DNA from: Nemertoderma westbladi
Lineage: Eukaryota > Xenacoelomorpha > Nemertodermatida > Nemertodermatidae
Length of the DNA stretch: 64,000 nt
Assembly: GCA_032718475.1 (NCBI GenBank)
Contig: JAUCBJ010000484.1
Location: 1 to 64,000, forward strand
Reading direction: 5' to 3'
Part shown: one piece after another, positions 11,041 to 20,925 of the stretch
Position numbering within the stretch: the stretch's first letter is position 1
Layout: each line of letters opens with the position of its first letter
Program-made: the position numbers and the translations under genes
Notes under the pieces: model-generated
Seen by the model: the letters and a program-made list of their open reading frames with translations, nothing else
What the model was told of the DNA's origin: nothing
Databases searched by the model: none

Positions 11041-11502
11041 TGGGTAATTAACCAACTCGTGCCATCCCAATGAGAATGGGAAGGAGAAGCACACAATGAG
11101 GGTCAGGGGCCAAACCCCTAACCCAGAGAGAATAGGTGGAGTGAACGGGAACACTCCAAAGGGCGCCAACAAGGGTATCAACCAATCAGAGGGGGGAAAG
11201 GCATCGATTGAGTAGCAATAAGGCTACCGTGCAATATAACCAGTAACCTGTAATCATATCAGTTCAGTTATCTCAGTGCATTACCGGTGCTAGATTAGGT
11301 TACAATAGTTTAGCTAGGGAAGGACCGGGACTTTAGTTACCGTATCCCGCCTTCCGTATACGACAATATATCTATATCTATATCTATACCTGGATATCAT
11401 ATTATATACGACAAACAGCACGAACTTATTCAATCTTTATACACGGCGGGGACGCGTGAACTAAAACCGGATAAACCGGGATCCCTCTTGGATCCCGTCA
11501 CA
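11041..11502 (+). repeat. 5' LTR of BEL/Pao element
   Basis: About 461 bp, repeated at 14770-15230 with only three single-base differences that I could find (positions equivalent to 11233, 11435 and 11447). It starts TGGGTAATTAACC and ends CCCGTCACA, so it has TG...CA ends. It contains a (TATATC)n stretch near 11370. The near identity means the insertion is recent. Confidence 0.9.
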
Positions 11503-11570
11503 GTAACTAAACCAGCTGCCGCCCTAGATAAACTCAATAACCACTAGCCACCGAAATCTGCAGAAGAGAG

Positions 11571-12077
11571 ATGAGTCGGTCAGGTGACACGACACCGACG
11601 CGGACCCCGGACGAAGAGCTAACGATCCGCGAGGCCGCAACCAGGCGATACAGGCCCACAACGCCGGACCCATCGGTAACGGGTCATCCGGCAGTTCAGG
11701 ACGAGGGGGGCCTGGAACCCGAGGTCGAACCGAGAGAAAGAGAGAGCGAGACTGAGGGTGACGGAGACGAGTCGACACGGGACGGGGGTCGACGCACCGG
11801 TGTCGCCGGCCAGCCACAGGCCGAGGGTGACGAGCGGCCCGCCGAAACGGCGATGGTGGGGCCGACGGTGCGGCCCCGGACGCAGAGAGACGAAGGAGAT
11901 ATCGGTACCGATGTCGCCGCCCAGCCACAGGCAGAGGGCGACGGACGGCCCGCCGGAACGGCGACGGTGGGGCCGCCGGTACGACGTCGGACCCGGAGAG
12001 ATGGAAGAAAGATCGGCGACGAGGACGTCGGGGTTTCTGATCGACTCCGACGGGCCTACAACGAGACCCTTAGATGA
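11571..12077 (+). CDS. BEL/Pao gag leader ORF (low-complexity, charged)
   Basis: An ORF of 168 codons in a different frame from the long ORF, overlapping its first ~320 bases. The product is very rich in Arg, Glu, Gly and Pro. It contains a tandem duplication: a block starting QPQAEGDERPAETA is followed by a second starting QPQAEGDGRPAGTA, so a ~126-bp unit is repeated in the DNA. It may be the true N-terminus of Gag, joined to the long frame by frameshifting or a fixed one-base change near 12040, or it may be a separate accessory ORF. No domain is recognisable. The sequence alone does not decide which of the two overlapping frames is translated. Confidence 0.4.
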   Translation: MSRSGDTTPTRTPDEELTIREAATRRYRPTTPDPSVTGHPAVQDEGGLEPEVEPRERESETEGDGDESTRDGGRRTGVAGQPQAEGDERPAETAMVGPTVRPRTQRDEGDIGTDVAAQPQAEGDGRPAGTATVGPPVRRRTRRDGRKIGDEDVGVSDRLRRAYNETLR

Positions 12078-14775
12078 AAACAGGTCGTGTGACACAGAAA
12101 TATGGAGGGGGCCGCTACCCCCGATGACATACCCAAGTCAGAGAAGATCAAGAAATAGGACGGACGAACCGCACCAGACAGGAGAAACTATACAGCACCC
12201 GTCGAATCCATTGGAAGCGCAGGCGATGGGGATGGCCACGCTGATCGATGCGTTGAAAACGAGGATCGAGCTACCACCCATGGAACCATTCAAATTCGAT
12301 GGGAGCAGGCCAGAAGAATATCTACAGTTTCGGCGCATGTATAGTAACGAAATACTAACAAAGAACTTGACGCAGGCGGAGTGCCTAAAGTATCTGCAAG
12401 TATACACGGGAGGCCCAGCATACGACATCGTGAGGCAATATCAAGGAATAGAGGGCGGCTTCACGACAGCATGGCGGGCACTGGATAGGGAATACGGGCA
12501 CCCGGCCAAGATTATCAGGCAGATGCTGAGGGGCATAACATCGGGTGGCCTACAGGATAATCCCGTTAGCATTAAGACGTTCGCTAACAAAGTCGAAAAG
12601 GCGCTGATCGTGCTGAAGACGCTAGACGCGCCATACGAGCTCAATGCGTCCAATAACATCACCACGATAGCGCAGGCACTACCGAGTTGGATGCGCAACA
12701 AGTGGAGGAAAATTGCTTTCTCCACTCGAGACAAGAAGGGTGCGGAACCGGGTTTAGAAGAAATGTCAAACTTCTTAAACTACGAGGCTGAGCTAATAAC
12801 TGACCCAGTCTACAGCGAAGATAGCCTGGGAAAGGGACCAAAGACGGATTACCATAGACCGAAACCAGAGCACAATACATCAAACGCATTACCGAGGCTC
12901 AGGCAATCATTGCTATATGCGGCGACGCAGGGGACTGCAAGTCCACAGCTAGCCGAAGATGAGACAACACCATGGAACGGACAGGGGAACAATAACAGCA
13001 CGAATAAACATAACCCCAGTACGTCCAGTAGGCTGAATCCAAACAATAAGAATAGTAGGGACTTTGGTACGAACGCAACTGCGATACGCAATGCGCTGTA
13101 TAAAGAGGGCTACGACCCAAGGAGCAAATGCCAGCTACACGCAAATGCGCTTCATCAAACCATGAACTGCAGGTACTGGCAGGCGCTACCTAGACAAGAT
13201 CAGATAGATTATGCGTTGAGCAATAATATCTGCTCGCGATGTGTAATGAGTGGACATAGAGCAAGGGAGTGCAAGGAGAAGCCGATAAATTTTGGTCAGA
13301 GAAGAGGCCAAACGATGGCGACGAGCACAGTAGGAGCGAAGAAGAGAGGAACGGTGCTACTTGGAGTAGTACCCGTGCGAGTGATTGGGGAAGGCAATCG
13401 ATCAGTAACAACGCTAATGCTGGTTGATAGTGGAGCTGCCTTCACATTAGTTGAGGAATGGGTGGCCGAAGAGATAGGATTGAGAAAGAGGCCAAGCAGA
13501 ATGGCGGTAACAACCATCTCTAGCAAAGATGAGATCCTGGAGATGAGAACAGGACGGTGCGCAATTGCAGCAGTGGCACCAGGATGCGACTATGGGGCAA
13601 CCATCGACCCCATCCAAGTGATAGAGTCAATTAATATCAATGCCAGGCGGCCAACCAACATCGAGGTCGAGCAGTATAAGTTCCTGGACGACATTGACTT
13701 CTCAATCCCAGACGTGGACGTTAGGAAGGTGTCCATCATAGTAGGTATGGACTGCCCAACGGCCCACGAAAGAATGCAAACGGTCTTCGGCGAAGACAAG
13801 CAGAGTGACCCGGTGGCCATATTAACACCATTCGGGTGGACGCTGAGTGGTCCAATCAAGAGCAAGATACCATTTAGGATGTCGGAGACATCAGGATGCA
13901 TGTTCGCGGGAACAATGCAGGAAATGGGTGACGAGGGAGCAGAGGAGCAGCTTAAAAGACTGCTCAGACAGGATTTCGAGGGATTGAAAGAAACCGGGGT
14001 CGGGACCTCGGTGGAAGACAAGCAGGCTTTACAAAGCGTGGAGGAATCGATGACATGCAATGAGGGGCGGTATACTATAGGAATGGTATGGAAACTACCG
14101 AAGATACCGTTGCCCGACAATAGGGGGATGGAAGCGTACGGAGCGGCACTCTACTTAGTACAACGAGAGGGGGCTCATAAGCCAAGACTAGCCTTTAGTA
14201 AAGCAAAGTCAACGCCACCAGATTCAGCATCAGTTCCTAAGTTAGAATTGACAGCCGCGAGACTAGGAGTGAGAGCCACAGCCTACCTAGTGGATACTAT
14301 TCCCAACATAGTGGAGACACACTACTGGACGGACTCCATGGTAGTGCTTGGTTGGCTACACAACGAAAGGACGAGATACCCGATATTCGTCGCGAATAGA
14401 GTAGACGAAATAAGGGCGAATACAGAACTGGAAAGGTGGCACTACTGCCCAACAGACGAGAACCCAGCGGACTTGTTGTCGAGGGGCGTGGTACGCCACA
14501 CTTTCTTGAAGAAGGAAGTATTGTGGCAGCATGGGCCACGATTTCTGAGCGATAAGGAGGCCTGGCCGCCGATGAGAAAGGTGGACCTGGGCTCAGAAGT
14601 AGTGTCAGAGGGAGAAGAGGGAGATTCAGAGGGAGAAGAGATATACTCCCAGATGGTGAGGGAGATTAGGGACGTGCAACCGGGACGGGAACTGTGCGAT
14701 AACCCGACGGATAAACTCCTCAGCTACAGTTCTAGTTGGTATAAGACCAAGAAACTAGTGGCATTACTAGGGTAA
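11758..14775 (+). CDS. BEL/Pao Gag-protease-RNase H polyprotein, RT core and integrase deleted
   Basis: This 1005-codon ORF has domains in order. A low-complexity Arg-rich start is followed by a DUF1759-type gag domain (about residues 170-360; FDGSRPEEYLQFRRMY, AWRALDREYGHPAKI). Then come zinc-binding Cys/His motifs (about 460-510; CSRCVMSGHRARECK) and an A17-family aspartic protease (about 555-640; LMLVDSGAAFTLVEEW with the catalytic DSG). The N-terminal flank of RT ends at KLPKIPLPDN (about 785) and is fused directly to the RNase H region (about 790-930; AYGAALY, LELTAARLG, THYWTDSMVVLGWLHN, NPADLLSRG). The RT palm with its YVDD motif is absent. The ORF ends at the first codons of the 3' LTR, which supplies the stop, so integrase is also gone. 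Both junctions keep the frame open. The start Met is uncertain. Confidence 0.85.
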   Translation: MTETSRHGTGVDAPVSPASHRPRVTSGPPKRRWWGRRCGPGRRETKEISVPMSPPSHRQRATDGPPERRRWGRRYDVGPGEMEERSATRTSGFLIDSDGPTTRPLDENRSCDTEIWRGPLPPMTYPSQRRSRNRTDEPHQTGETIQHPSNPLEAQAMGMATLIDALKTRIELPPMEPFKFDGSRPEEYLQFRRMYSNEILTKNLTQAECLKYLQVYTGGPAYDIVRQYQGIEGGFTTAWRALDREYGHPAKIIRQMLRGITSGGLQDNPVSIKTFANKVEKALIVLKTLDAPYELNASNNITTIAQALPSWMRNKWRKIAFSTRDKKGAEPGLEEMSNFLNYEAELITDPVYSEDSLGKGPKTDYHRPKPEHNTSNALPRLRQSLLYAATQGTASPQLAEDETTPWNGQGNNNSTNKHNPSTSSRLNPNNKNSRDFGTNATAIRNALYKEGYDPRSKCQLHANALHQTMNCRYWQALPRQDQIDYALSNNICSRCVMSGHRARECKEKPINFGQRRGQTMATSTVGAKKRGTVLLGVVPVRVIGEGNRSVTTLMLVDSGAAFTLVEEWVAEEIGLRKRPSRMAVTTISSKDEILEMRTGRCAIAAVAPGCDYGATIDPIQVIESININARRPTNIEVEQYKFLDDIDFSIPDVDVRKVSIIVGMDCPTAHERMQTVFGEDKQSDPVAILTPFGWTLSGPIKSKIPFRMSETSGCMFAGTMQEMGDEGAEEQLKRLLRQDFEGLKETGVGTSVEDKQALQSVEESMTCNEGRYTIGMVWKLPKIPLPDNRGMEAYGAALYLVQREGAHKPRLAFSKAKSTPPDSASVPKLELTAARLGVRATAYLVDTIPNIVETHYWTDSMVVLGWLHNERTRYPIFVANRVDEIRANTELERWHYCPTDENPADLLSRGVVRHTFLKKEVLWQHGPRFLSDKEAWPPMRKVDLGSEVVSEGEEGDSEGEEIYSQMVREIRDVQPGRELCDNPTDKLLSYSSSWYKTKKLVALLG

Positions 14776-15230
14776 TTAACCAACTCGTGCCATCCCAATG
14801 AGAATGGGAAGGAGAAGCACACAATGAGGGTCAGGGGCCAAACCCCTAACCCAGAGAGAATAGGTGGAGTGAACGGGAACACTCCAAAGGGCGCCAACAA
14901 GGGTATCAACCAATCAGAGGGGGGAAAGGCATCGATTGAGTAGCAATAAGGCCACCGTGCAATATAACCAGTAACCTGTAATCATATCAGTTCAGTTATC
15001 TCAGTGCATTACCGGTGCTAGATTAGGTTACAATAGTTTAGCTAGGGAAGGACCGGGACTTTAGTTACCGTATCCCGCCTTCCGTATACGACAATATATC
15101 TATATCTATATCTATACCTGGATATCATATTATATACGACAAACAGCACGAACTTATTCACTCTTTATACACGGCAGGGACGCGTGAACTAAAACCGGAT
15201 AAACCGGGATCCCTCTTGGATCCCGTCACA
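14770..15230 (+). repeat. 3' LTR of BEL/Pao element
   Basis: Copy of the 5' LTR, differing at three positions. Its first bases GGGTAA provide the stop codon of the polyprotein ORF. The T of the expected TG start is replaced by A, consistent with a deletion junction running from the polyprotein into the LTR edge. Confidence 0.9.
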
Positions 15231-17075
15231 ATGGACAAAACCAATATATCCTGTTTTAGATCTGAAGTACATAGAAGTAGAACTATAACATCACCTTATA
15301 ATTAATAATTTTAAAACATCGTGTGTGTATTTTATATATTGATGCATATTTTGTATTAGTAATAATTGTTAAAAAAATGTTGATACCTCATCCATCATAA
15401 GGAGTATGAAGAATTATATTAAAAAGCGAATCTTCCTTTTTTATTATTTATTTTTCGCTCACAACACGAATGACAAGTGACAAGTAGCGGCTGCCATCCA
15501 CATTCATATCTGAAGCACTGAAACTAATTAGTGGCAGATACTACTACATCAATGCCTAGTACAATGTTTTGTTACGAAATATGTGCTTATTAAGCTAATG
15601 GTATAATGTTGACATCACATTAATTCTAATTATGGTAGTAGTGAAGTAAATATGAAGTTTGTATGGCATACTCTAAATTTTGTTGCGACTGATGATGGTA
15701 TAAAGGAACTGTCAATAAGTGACCTTGATAGAGTGTTCCACTCACCCATTCCTTTACTTGGGGGTAATTTGGTTAATTATCTTTTCTTATGACACTAAGA
15801 GTTTCAGATGACTGGATTTAATTTGGTTACGCGAGTTCTTCAAAGAGAATCAGATCATCGAGCCATAACCAACATTTTATTACATAGCCGTTGCATATAA
15901 TTCCTCGCTTGAATATTACTAGAGCAACCTATGACTGAGTTACTGAGATACATAAGTTGTGGAATCCACGGCTAGATTGATTATAACCAGGGACATCCCT
16001 GAGACATAGGATGAATGATTTGCACTATCCCTCCTTATGCTGCCGTGCAATAGGATCTCCAGGAATACAAATACGGGTAACATTCTATGCTTGATGCTAC
16101 TTCTAAAATATAAACTCTTAATTGTTACTGAATATTATTGCTTTGTAATCTATTTACGATGCTGATATATTCTGTGTATAAGTTTTGCAGATAGGGGAGG
16201 GGGGGGGGGGGGGGGGTACTGGGCGCCCTCTCCAGGGGAAATTTGACGCAAATAATAGCTGATTACACTCAAAAATAAAATTGTATCCTGTTCTATTGTG
16301 TTTAGTTTATTGTTTTGGTTAAAATAACGTGCCACTGTAACCTGCTCTTTTCCCTAAATTGAGAATTTAACATTGAGAAGGGATATTAATTCGCCAAGAT
16401 GGGATTTACGTCCAGTTTCCCCCAGCGTCCAGTGAAAGATTCCACAAAATTTCCTTTGTGACTGAAGTTTGAGATCTATTTGATTTGAAACGTTATGATA
16501 TTGAGCAGTAGCAATAATTGAGGATGCATCAGTGGAAGCCATGTACAAGAGTACCGACTCTGCACAAATGTTATATATTCTGACATATGTGGCAATATTA
16601 TATCATTGAAATGCAATGCATGCAAACGATTGGAAATGGGGAATGGGGGGTTTGTCGCAGTAGTCTGTAGTAGTACCTGGTGATAATCCCATATGGCATA
16701 CTGTATATGCATAACAGTTATACAACATAAGATAAAATTTACAGCATGCCCCAGAATAGAATATTAATTAATTTATGTTAATTAATTCAGCCCATCCTGC
16801 CGTTCTCATCTTTCTATAAACCTTCATGAGATGACATTGAATTTGAAATCTGGATTGTTGATTGATTGTCTGGATTGGTGTTTTTGTTTGCTTTGTTCAT
16901 ATATTTGATTTAGCTTTCAGATTATTTCTCATAGCGTTTGAACAAAGTGTCTCTGAGTTAGTGTAGCACTAGAGCTATTTTCAGTCATTTTAATTAATTT
17001 GTTCATAGTGATGGAAAAGTGGCTTTGCGAGGATTCCAAATCTGTAAAGACATGTCTAAACAATAATAATGTCCT
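15231..17075. other. no gene recognised
   Basis: AT-rich sequence with a poly(G) tract at about 16195-16217. Short frames near 16150-16710 on the minus strand do not resemble known proteins. Confidence 0.5.
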
Positions 17076-17690
17076 CCCATTTCTTTGATTTTAATCCGTT
17101 CCGGCTGAAAATTTTGCAAATTTGTACTAGACCATCAACTGTACCATTCGAAGGAAGATCATCCCTCTGTAGTTATCTTGTCTGCCGCTAGAGGGATAAA
17201 TGTCTCAAAGTGAAATCCTTGACCATTCCGGTATTTACGATCCATTCAAGCTGAAAGTTGTCAGATACTGTATGTGCTAGTACACATCCTTTGTCTTTAC
17301 CGGGTCGGTAATCGGTCTGCAGTTCTCCAGTCTACCGCTAGAGGGCTAAATGTCTGAAAGTGAAAACCTTATCCCATTTCATTATTTGTTATCCGCTCGC
17401 TGAAACTTGGCAGATTTACATGCTAAATCGGAGACAACCAACAGCCAGCCGTCTTTGTTGGGACAGTAATCCTTCGGCAGTTCTCAAGTCTAACGTTAGT
17501 GGGCTGAAATAGAGAGATTTTAGTAATATCCGAAATGAAAACCTACAGCCATTTGGTATTATTGTTTATAATCCTTTCTTCCTATTGAAACCTGTCACAT
17601 ATATTCTAGACCTCGTCTAGGCGTCTTAAATCGACTGCAGTTACCCAGTCTGCCTCTAGATGGTAAAGTGATTAGGAGACATCTGCTTAG
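17076..17690 (+). repeat. diverged ~150-175-bp tandem repeat, about four units
   Basis: Unit starts are seen at about 17076, 17223, 17373 and 17548, each with a CCATTT/C...TTATAATCC-like block followed by GCTGAAA(C/G)TTG. Each unit ends with a segment like AGTCTACCGCTAGAGGGCTA and a GAAAGTGAAAACCTT-like block. Units differ by many substitutions and indels, so the array is old. It has no open frame. It does not look like a satellite of simple origin and may be part of a larger non-coding element. Confidence 0.75.
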
Positions 17691-18103
17691 AATTTGCTTG
17701 TAATTCTGTAATAATGTCAATGTAATTTTGCTTGTTGATTGTCTCGGCACTTGTCTATTCGGTTGCTAAATCGAAGCTAATATTCCATGGGTTGAGGAAA
17801 CAGAAAACCCCAACATTGGAGTAGAAACATACCCCCATCGTTGCTATACCATGGGAAGTTCCGCCATAATTTGGAGGCAGGTCAGTTGCTTACGCAGTCC
17901 ATGAATGATTATCATTTTCACCCACCCGAAGTAAAGTTGATATTATTCTTGGGGCTAATGATTATTTACACTAGATAATCAACTTATTAACGAATTGATG
18001 TGGCCTACCACAGTTAATAATAACATATGGTATAAACAAATATACACAACGAATATACGAATATACACAACGATTGATTTGATCAATCGATCGGAAAGAT
18101 GCA

Positions 18104-18180
18104 GGAGCCTCCGTGGTGTAGTGGTTAGCATACCTGAACGTTTATCGGGAGACGCGGGTTCGATCCCCGCTGGTGGCGAA
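18104..18180 (+). mobile_element. tRNA-derived SINE head (tRNA-like, degenerate anticodon loop)
   Basis: The segment folds into a near-complete cloverleaf. The acceptor GCCTCCG pairs with TGGTGGC at six of seven positions, A-box TGGTGTAGTGG and B-box GGTTCGATCCC are intact, and the anticodon stem CCTGA/TCGGG pairs with G-U. The loop ACGTTTA lacks the conserved U33, so it is unlikely to be a working tRNA. It is followed closely by the right end of a hAT element (18232-18414). The repeat ACAAATATACACAACGAA occurs at about 18035-18052 and 18423-18440, on both sides of the composite. Confidence 0.6.
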
Positions 18181-18231
18181 TTCATTTTTTCCGCTCCATT
18201 TGCTATAGAGTTGGATCATCCTTAGTCCTGT

Positions 18232-18414
18232 TTAATTACTTAATACTTTATATTTCCTTCGCAACATTTTCACAATTTCAGTTGTTTTTAGCAGCTTTTT
18301 CTTCTGAAAGGATATATGTAAGGATATATATAGCGGAAAAATATCAATTTTCGGGCCATTTTTGGAAATTACTAAAATGTGCCTTAGGGCCACCAGAGGC
18401 TTAATCCGGCACTG
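18232..18414 (+). mobile_element. right end of hAT element (same family as 57601-59732)
   Basis: This matches the last ~170 bp of the hAT element at 59560-59732, including GTTTTTAGCAGCTTTTTCTT, CGGGCCATTTTTGGAAATTA and the terminal TTAATCCGGCACTG. The left end of this copy is not present next to it; instead a tRNA-like SINE head lies about 50 bp upstream. Confidence 0.8.
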
Positions 18415-18702
18415 ATGTCTAAACAAATATACACAACGAAAATCCTGCCTAAATCATAAAATTACACACTAAAAATTTCTACCTACAAATTCGTACAATG
18501 GCCTATAATTTACATTCTTCTAGCTTCCAACTATATCAAATAGAGCAGGTCCCTTCACGGAAATCGACACTATTCCTTTCACATAAATTACAAATCCCTG
18601 TATTAACTAACACTAGTGATCAGCTAAGCGCGTCCAGAAACTAAAAGACGAATGCATTCGTTGAATTCAAGCTTCTAGAGTCAGGGGAGATCAAGCAATA
18701 CA

Positions 18703-18938
18703 AATAAAAATGTATACGATATTTCGAGTCTTTTCATGTATTTCTCTTATTCAAATTAATTTTCTAGAACAAATAAATGATACTAATTTATTTATTCAAA
18801 TTAAATTATTCAATTAAAATTCATTCAATTCAATTCAATTATTTATTTGTTCTAGAAAATTAATTTGAATAAGAGTAATACATGAGTAAGAGTCACGCTG
18901 ACTCGAAATATAGTATACATTTTTATTTTTAATATTTC
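18703..18938. repeat. foldback/hairpin element, ~90-bp arms
   Basis: The left arm (18703-18785) includes TTATTCAAATTAATTTTCTA and is the near-exact reverse complement of the right arm (18837-18935), which includes TAGAAAATTAATTTGAATAA. The outer ends pair through AAAAATGTATAC and GTATACATTTTT. The central ~50 bases are (ATTCA)n-like. No coding capacity; MITE-like. Confidence 0.8.
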
Positions 18939-19085
18939 GTCTCAATGTTAAATTATCAATTAAGTGTAGATTACTATGTATGTAAGGACCAGTATGACAC
19001 GTAATCCTAACCAAAACAACAAACTAAAGTCAATTGAACAGGTTGTATTTTTGAGAGTAATTAGTTGTTATTTACGTCGATATTA
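18937..19085 (+). repeat. unknown interspersed repeat, copy 1
   Basis: About 150 bp, similar to 26693-26838. Shared blocks are GTCTCAATGTTAAAT, ACCAAAACAA(C/T)AAAC(T/G)AAAGTCAAT and an ACAGGTT-TTTTT-AG-TAAT-AG-TGTTATTT series. I estimate 70-75% identity by eye. It lies directly after the foldback element in one place and in plain sequence in the other. Nature unknown. Confidence 0.65.
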
Positions 19086-20925
19086 ACCAGTAGAGCATGT
19101 ATTTTGATTGCACCATGAGTCCTCTCACCTATATCTAAAAGTATAATAACGATAATTGTAATTAAATAAATATATAACTATATTGAGAATTTTTGAAAGG
19201 ATACTAGAATATTATATAGGCAGGCGTAAACATAATACAATAACATAATATAGAATTACAATTATTTTGTAACAATATTTCTTGAGTAATGAATACTAAT
19301 GAGGCTCTGAAGAACAAAATAATGCTATGTAACTGTAATCGGGGGAATTTGTTGGATTAAATAACATAACTTCCTGGTTTGGTAAGGTAAGTTGATTATA
19401 ATAAATATTTTATATGTCGGTATATTTATTTTCAGCTTATTTATTCTCATCCAACGCCTCTAGTAGGCACAACCGACGTCGTATAGGCTCCAGAAGCTGA
19501 GAATTTGCCCCGGCGTCTCGCTAAGGCGTTGGAGGCCCGGTGGGACGAGATGCTGGAACATGGTTCGGAAACGGGAGACAGCAACAGGTTTTCGGCGGGG
19601 TTGGGTTTTGCCTTCTGTGGGGAATCCGTAAGAGGCTACTACTGTTGACCTCCTGCTGACGAATTCGCTCGGCCTCTGCGGAGGGAGTCGCCCCTGGCGC
19701 GGTCTCGGGTTTGGGAACGGGTCACTATAAAACAGACTAGGACACTAACTCACATTAAACTTCTTAAATTGTGCTAAAGAAACTCAATTTAATTTTGGTA
19801 TTATTTTTTCATTAATTTGGTAATTTTATTTTAATTACTAAGTTTGTTATTTAAATAGTACAACATATATAGATTTAGTTTTAGGATAAAAATATAGGCC
19901 TATGTATATTATTTATTTGAGTAAATAACTCTGTTAGTTTAAAGATATGATATACAATTACAATGTATAACATAGCACATATGTTCTTTGCATAATACAA
20001 TAATTATGAAATACTAGGTCACGGAAATTATTTCACGAATCAATGGATTTCTAATAATGCTGACATTTCGGTACAATATTGGTAAAAGTAAAGGTTTTAT
20101 GTTGTCTACCACTAGCGTGTTGACATTTTAGATATCAGTCCTTTCCCCAGAGTATAAGAGATATGAGGAATGCCTTGAGGCGTTAAGTTTCCATTTCTTG
20201 GTAGGGAATAATAGTGCAAGAGAGGCTCTTCTTGCGCACAACAGTGAATGTAGGCGTTTGGCATGAATCCCTCCAACTACATTTAATTAATGGAAACTAA
20301 TATGGGTGAATTTGGATACAGTATGATATAAATAACATTCCCTAATCATTACTATTTTCCATTTGTTACATTAAATATGTACGCCTGCCAAACAGTGTAA
20401 TTTAAATAAAGCCAACCGATGCGTTGGTTGTTGTTGCTCTCGTTCTACAGATGTTTTGATGTTTACCTTACCTTTACTGATCTACGTGGAACTGAACAGC
20501 TGGTTTATTATTCTGCCAACTTTCCTTCCACTTATTTAGGATTTTTTTAGCCAGAAGAAATCCACAACTCCCCAAATAAAAACGCAGACGCAGATTGTTG
20601 TTCACTGAGTCGACACTAGGCCTAAACTAGTAGCAGCACTGACAGACAACAACATCTATTCCCATGTCTCCATCATCAGTCAGCACATGGTAATCTCAGC
20701 TCATTTGCTCAGTACTATCAGATAACACATGGAAATAGCAGTAAACCATCAATCAACCGCGGCATGTGGCAGGTTCATATCTGTGTATCACTGACAGACT
20801 GTGTAGATTACCCATCTAAATTGCCGTAAATAATTCTCTACATGATTGCCATCAGCCTATATGGATCCATTATAATTTAATAAATAATCAATAAGAGCTT
20901 CGAAGGTAAGTGGTATTATTTATAG
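19086..20925. other. no gene recognised; GC-rich island at 19445-19725
   Basis: AT-rich except for a ~280-bp GC-rich patch (19445-19725) that has no long open frame. Its composition resembles that of the retroelement remnant at 27 kb, so it may be another element fragment. I recognise no gene. Confidence 0.4.

Larger units (their letters stand above)
11041..15230 (+). mobile_element. young non-autonomous BEL/Pao LTR retrotransposon
   Basis: Two nearly identical LTRs flank an internal region with one long ORF of gag, aspartic protease and RNase H, and no reverse transcriptase core or integrase. It is about 4.2 kb, where complete BEL/Pao elements are usually 5.5-9 kb. No matching target-site duplication is visible (GAGAT on the left, ATGGA on the right), so one flank may have been rearranged. 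The internal region is markedly more GC-rich than its surroundings. It would need proteins from another BEL element to move. Confidence 0.85.

Noticed and set aside
13590-14120. Minus-strand 176-codon frame in the BEL element
   Set aside because: Antisense shadow of the protease/RT-flank coding region; no independent motif.
18104-18180. Functional tRNA gene
   Set aside because: Cloverleaf is mostly intact, but U33 is missing, one acceptor pair fails and there is no terminator T-run directly after; placement beside a transposon end fits a SINE better.
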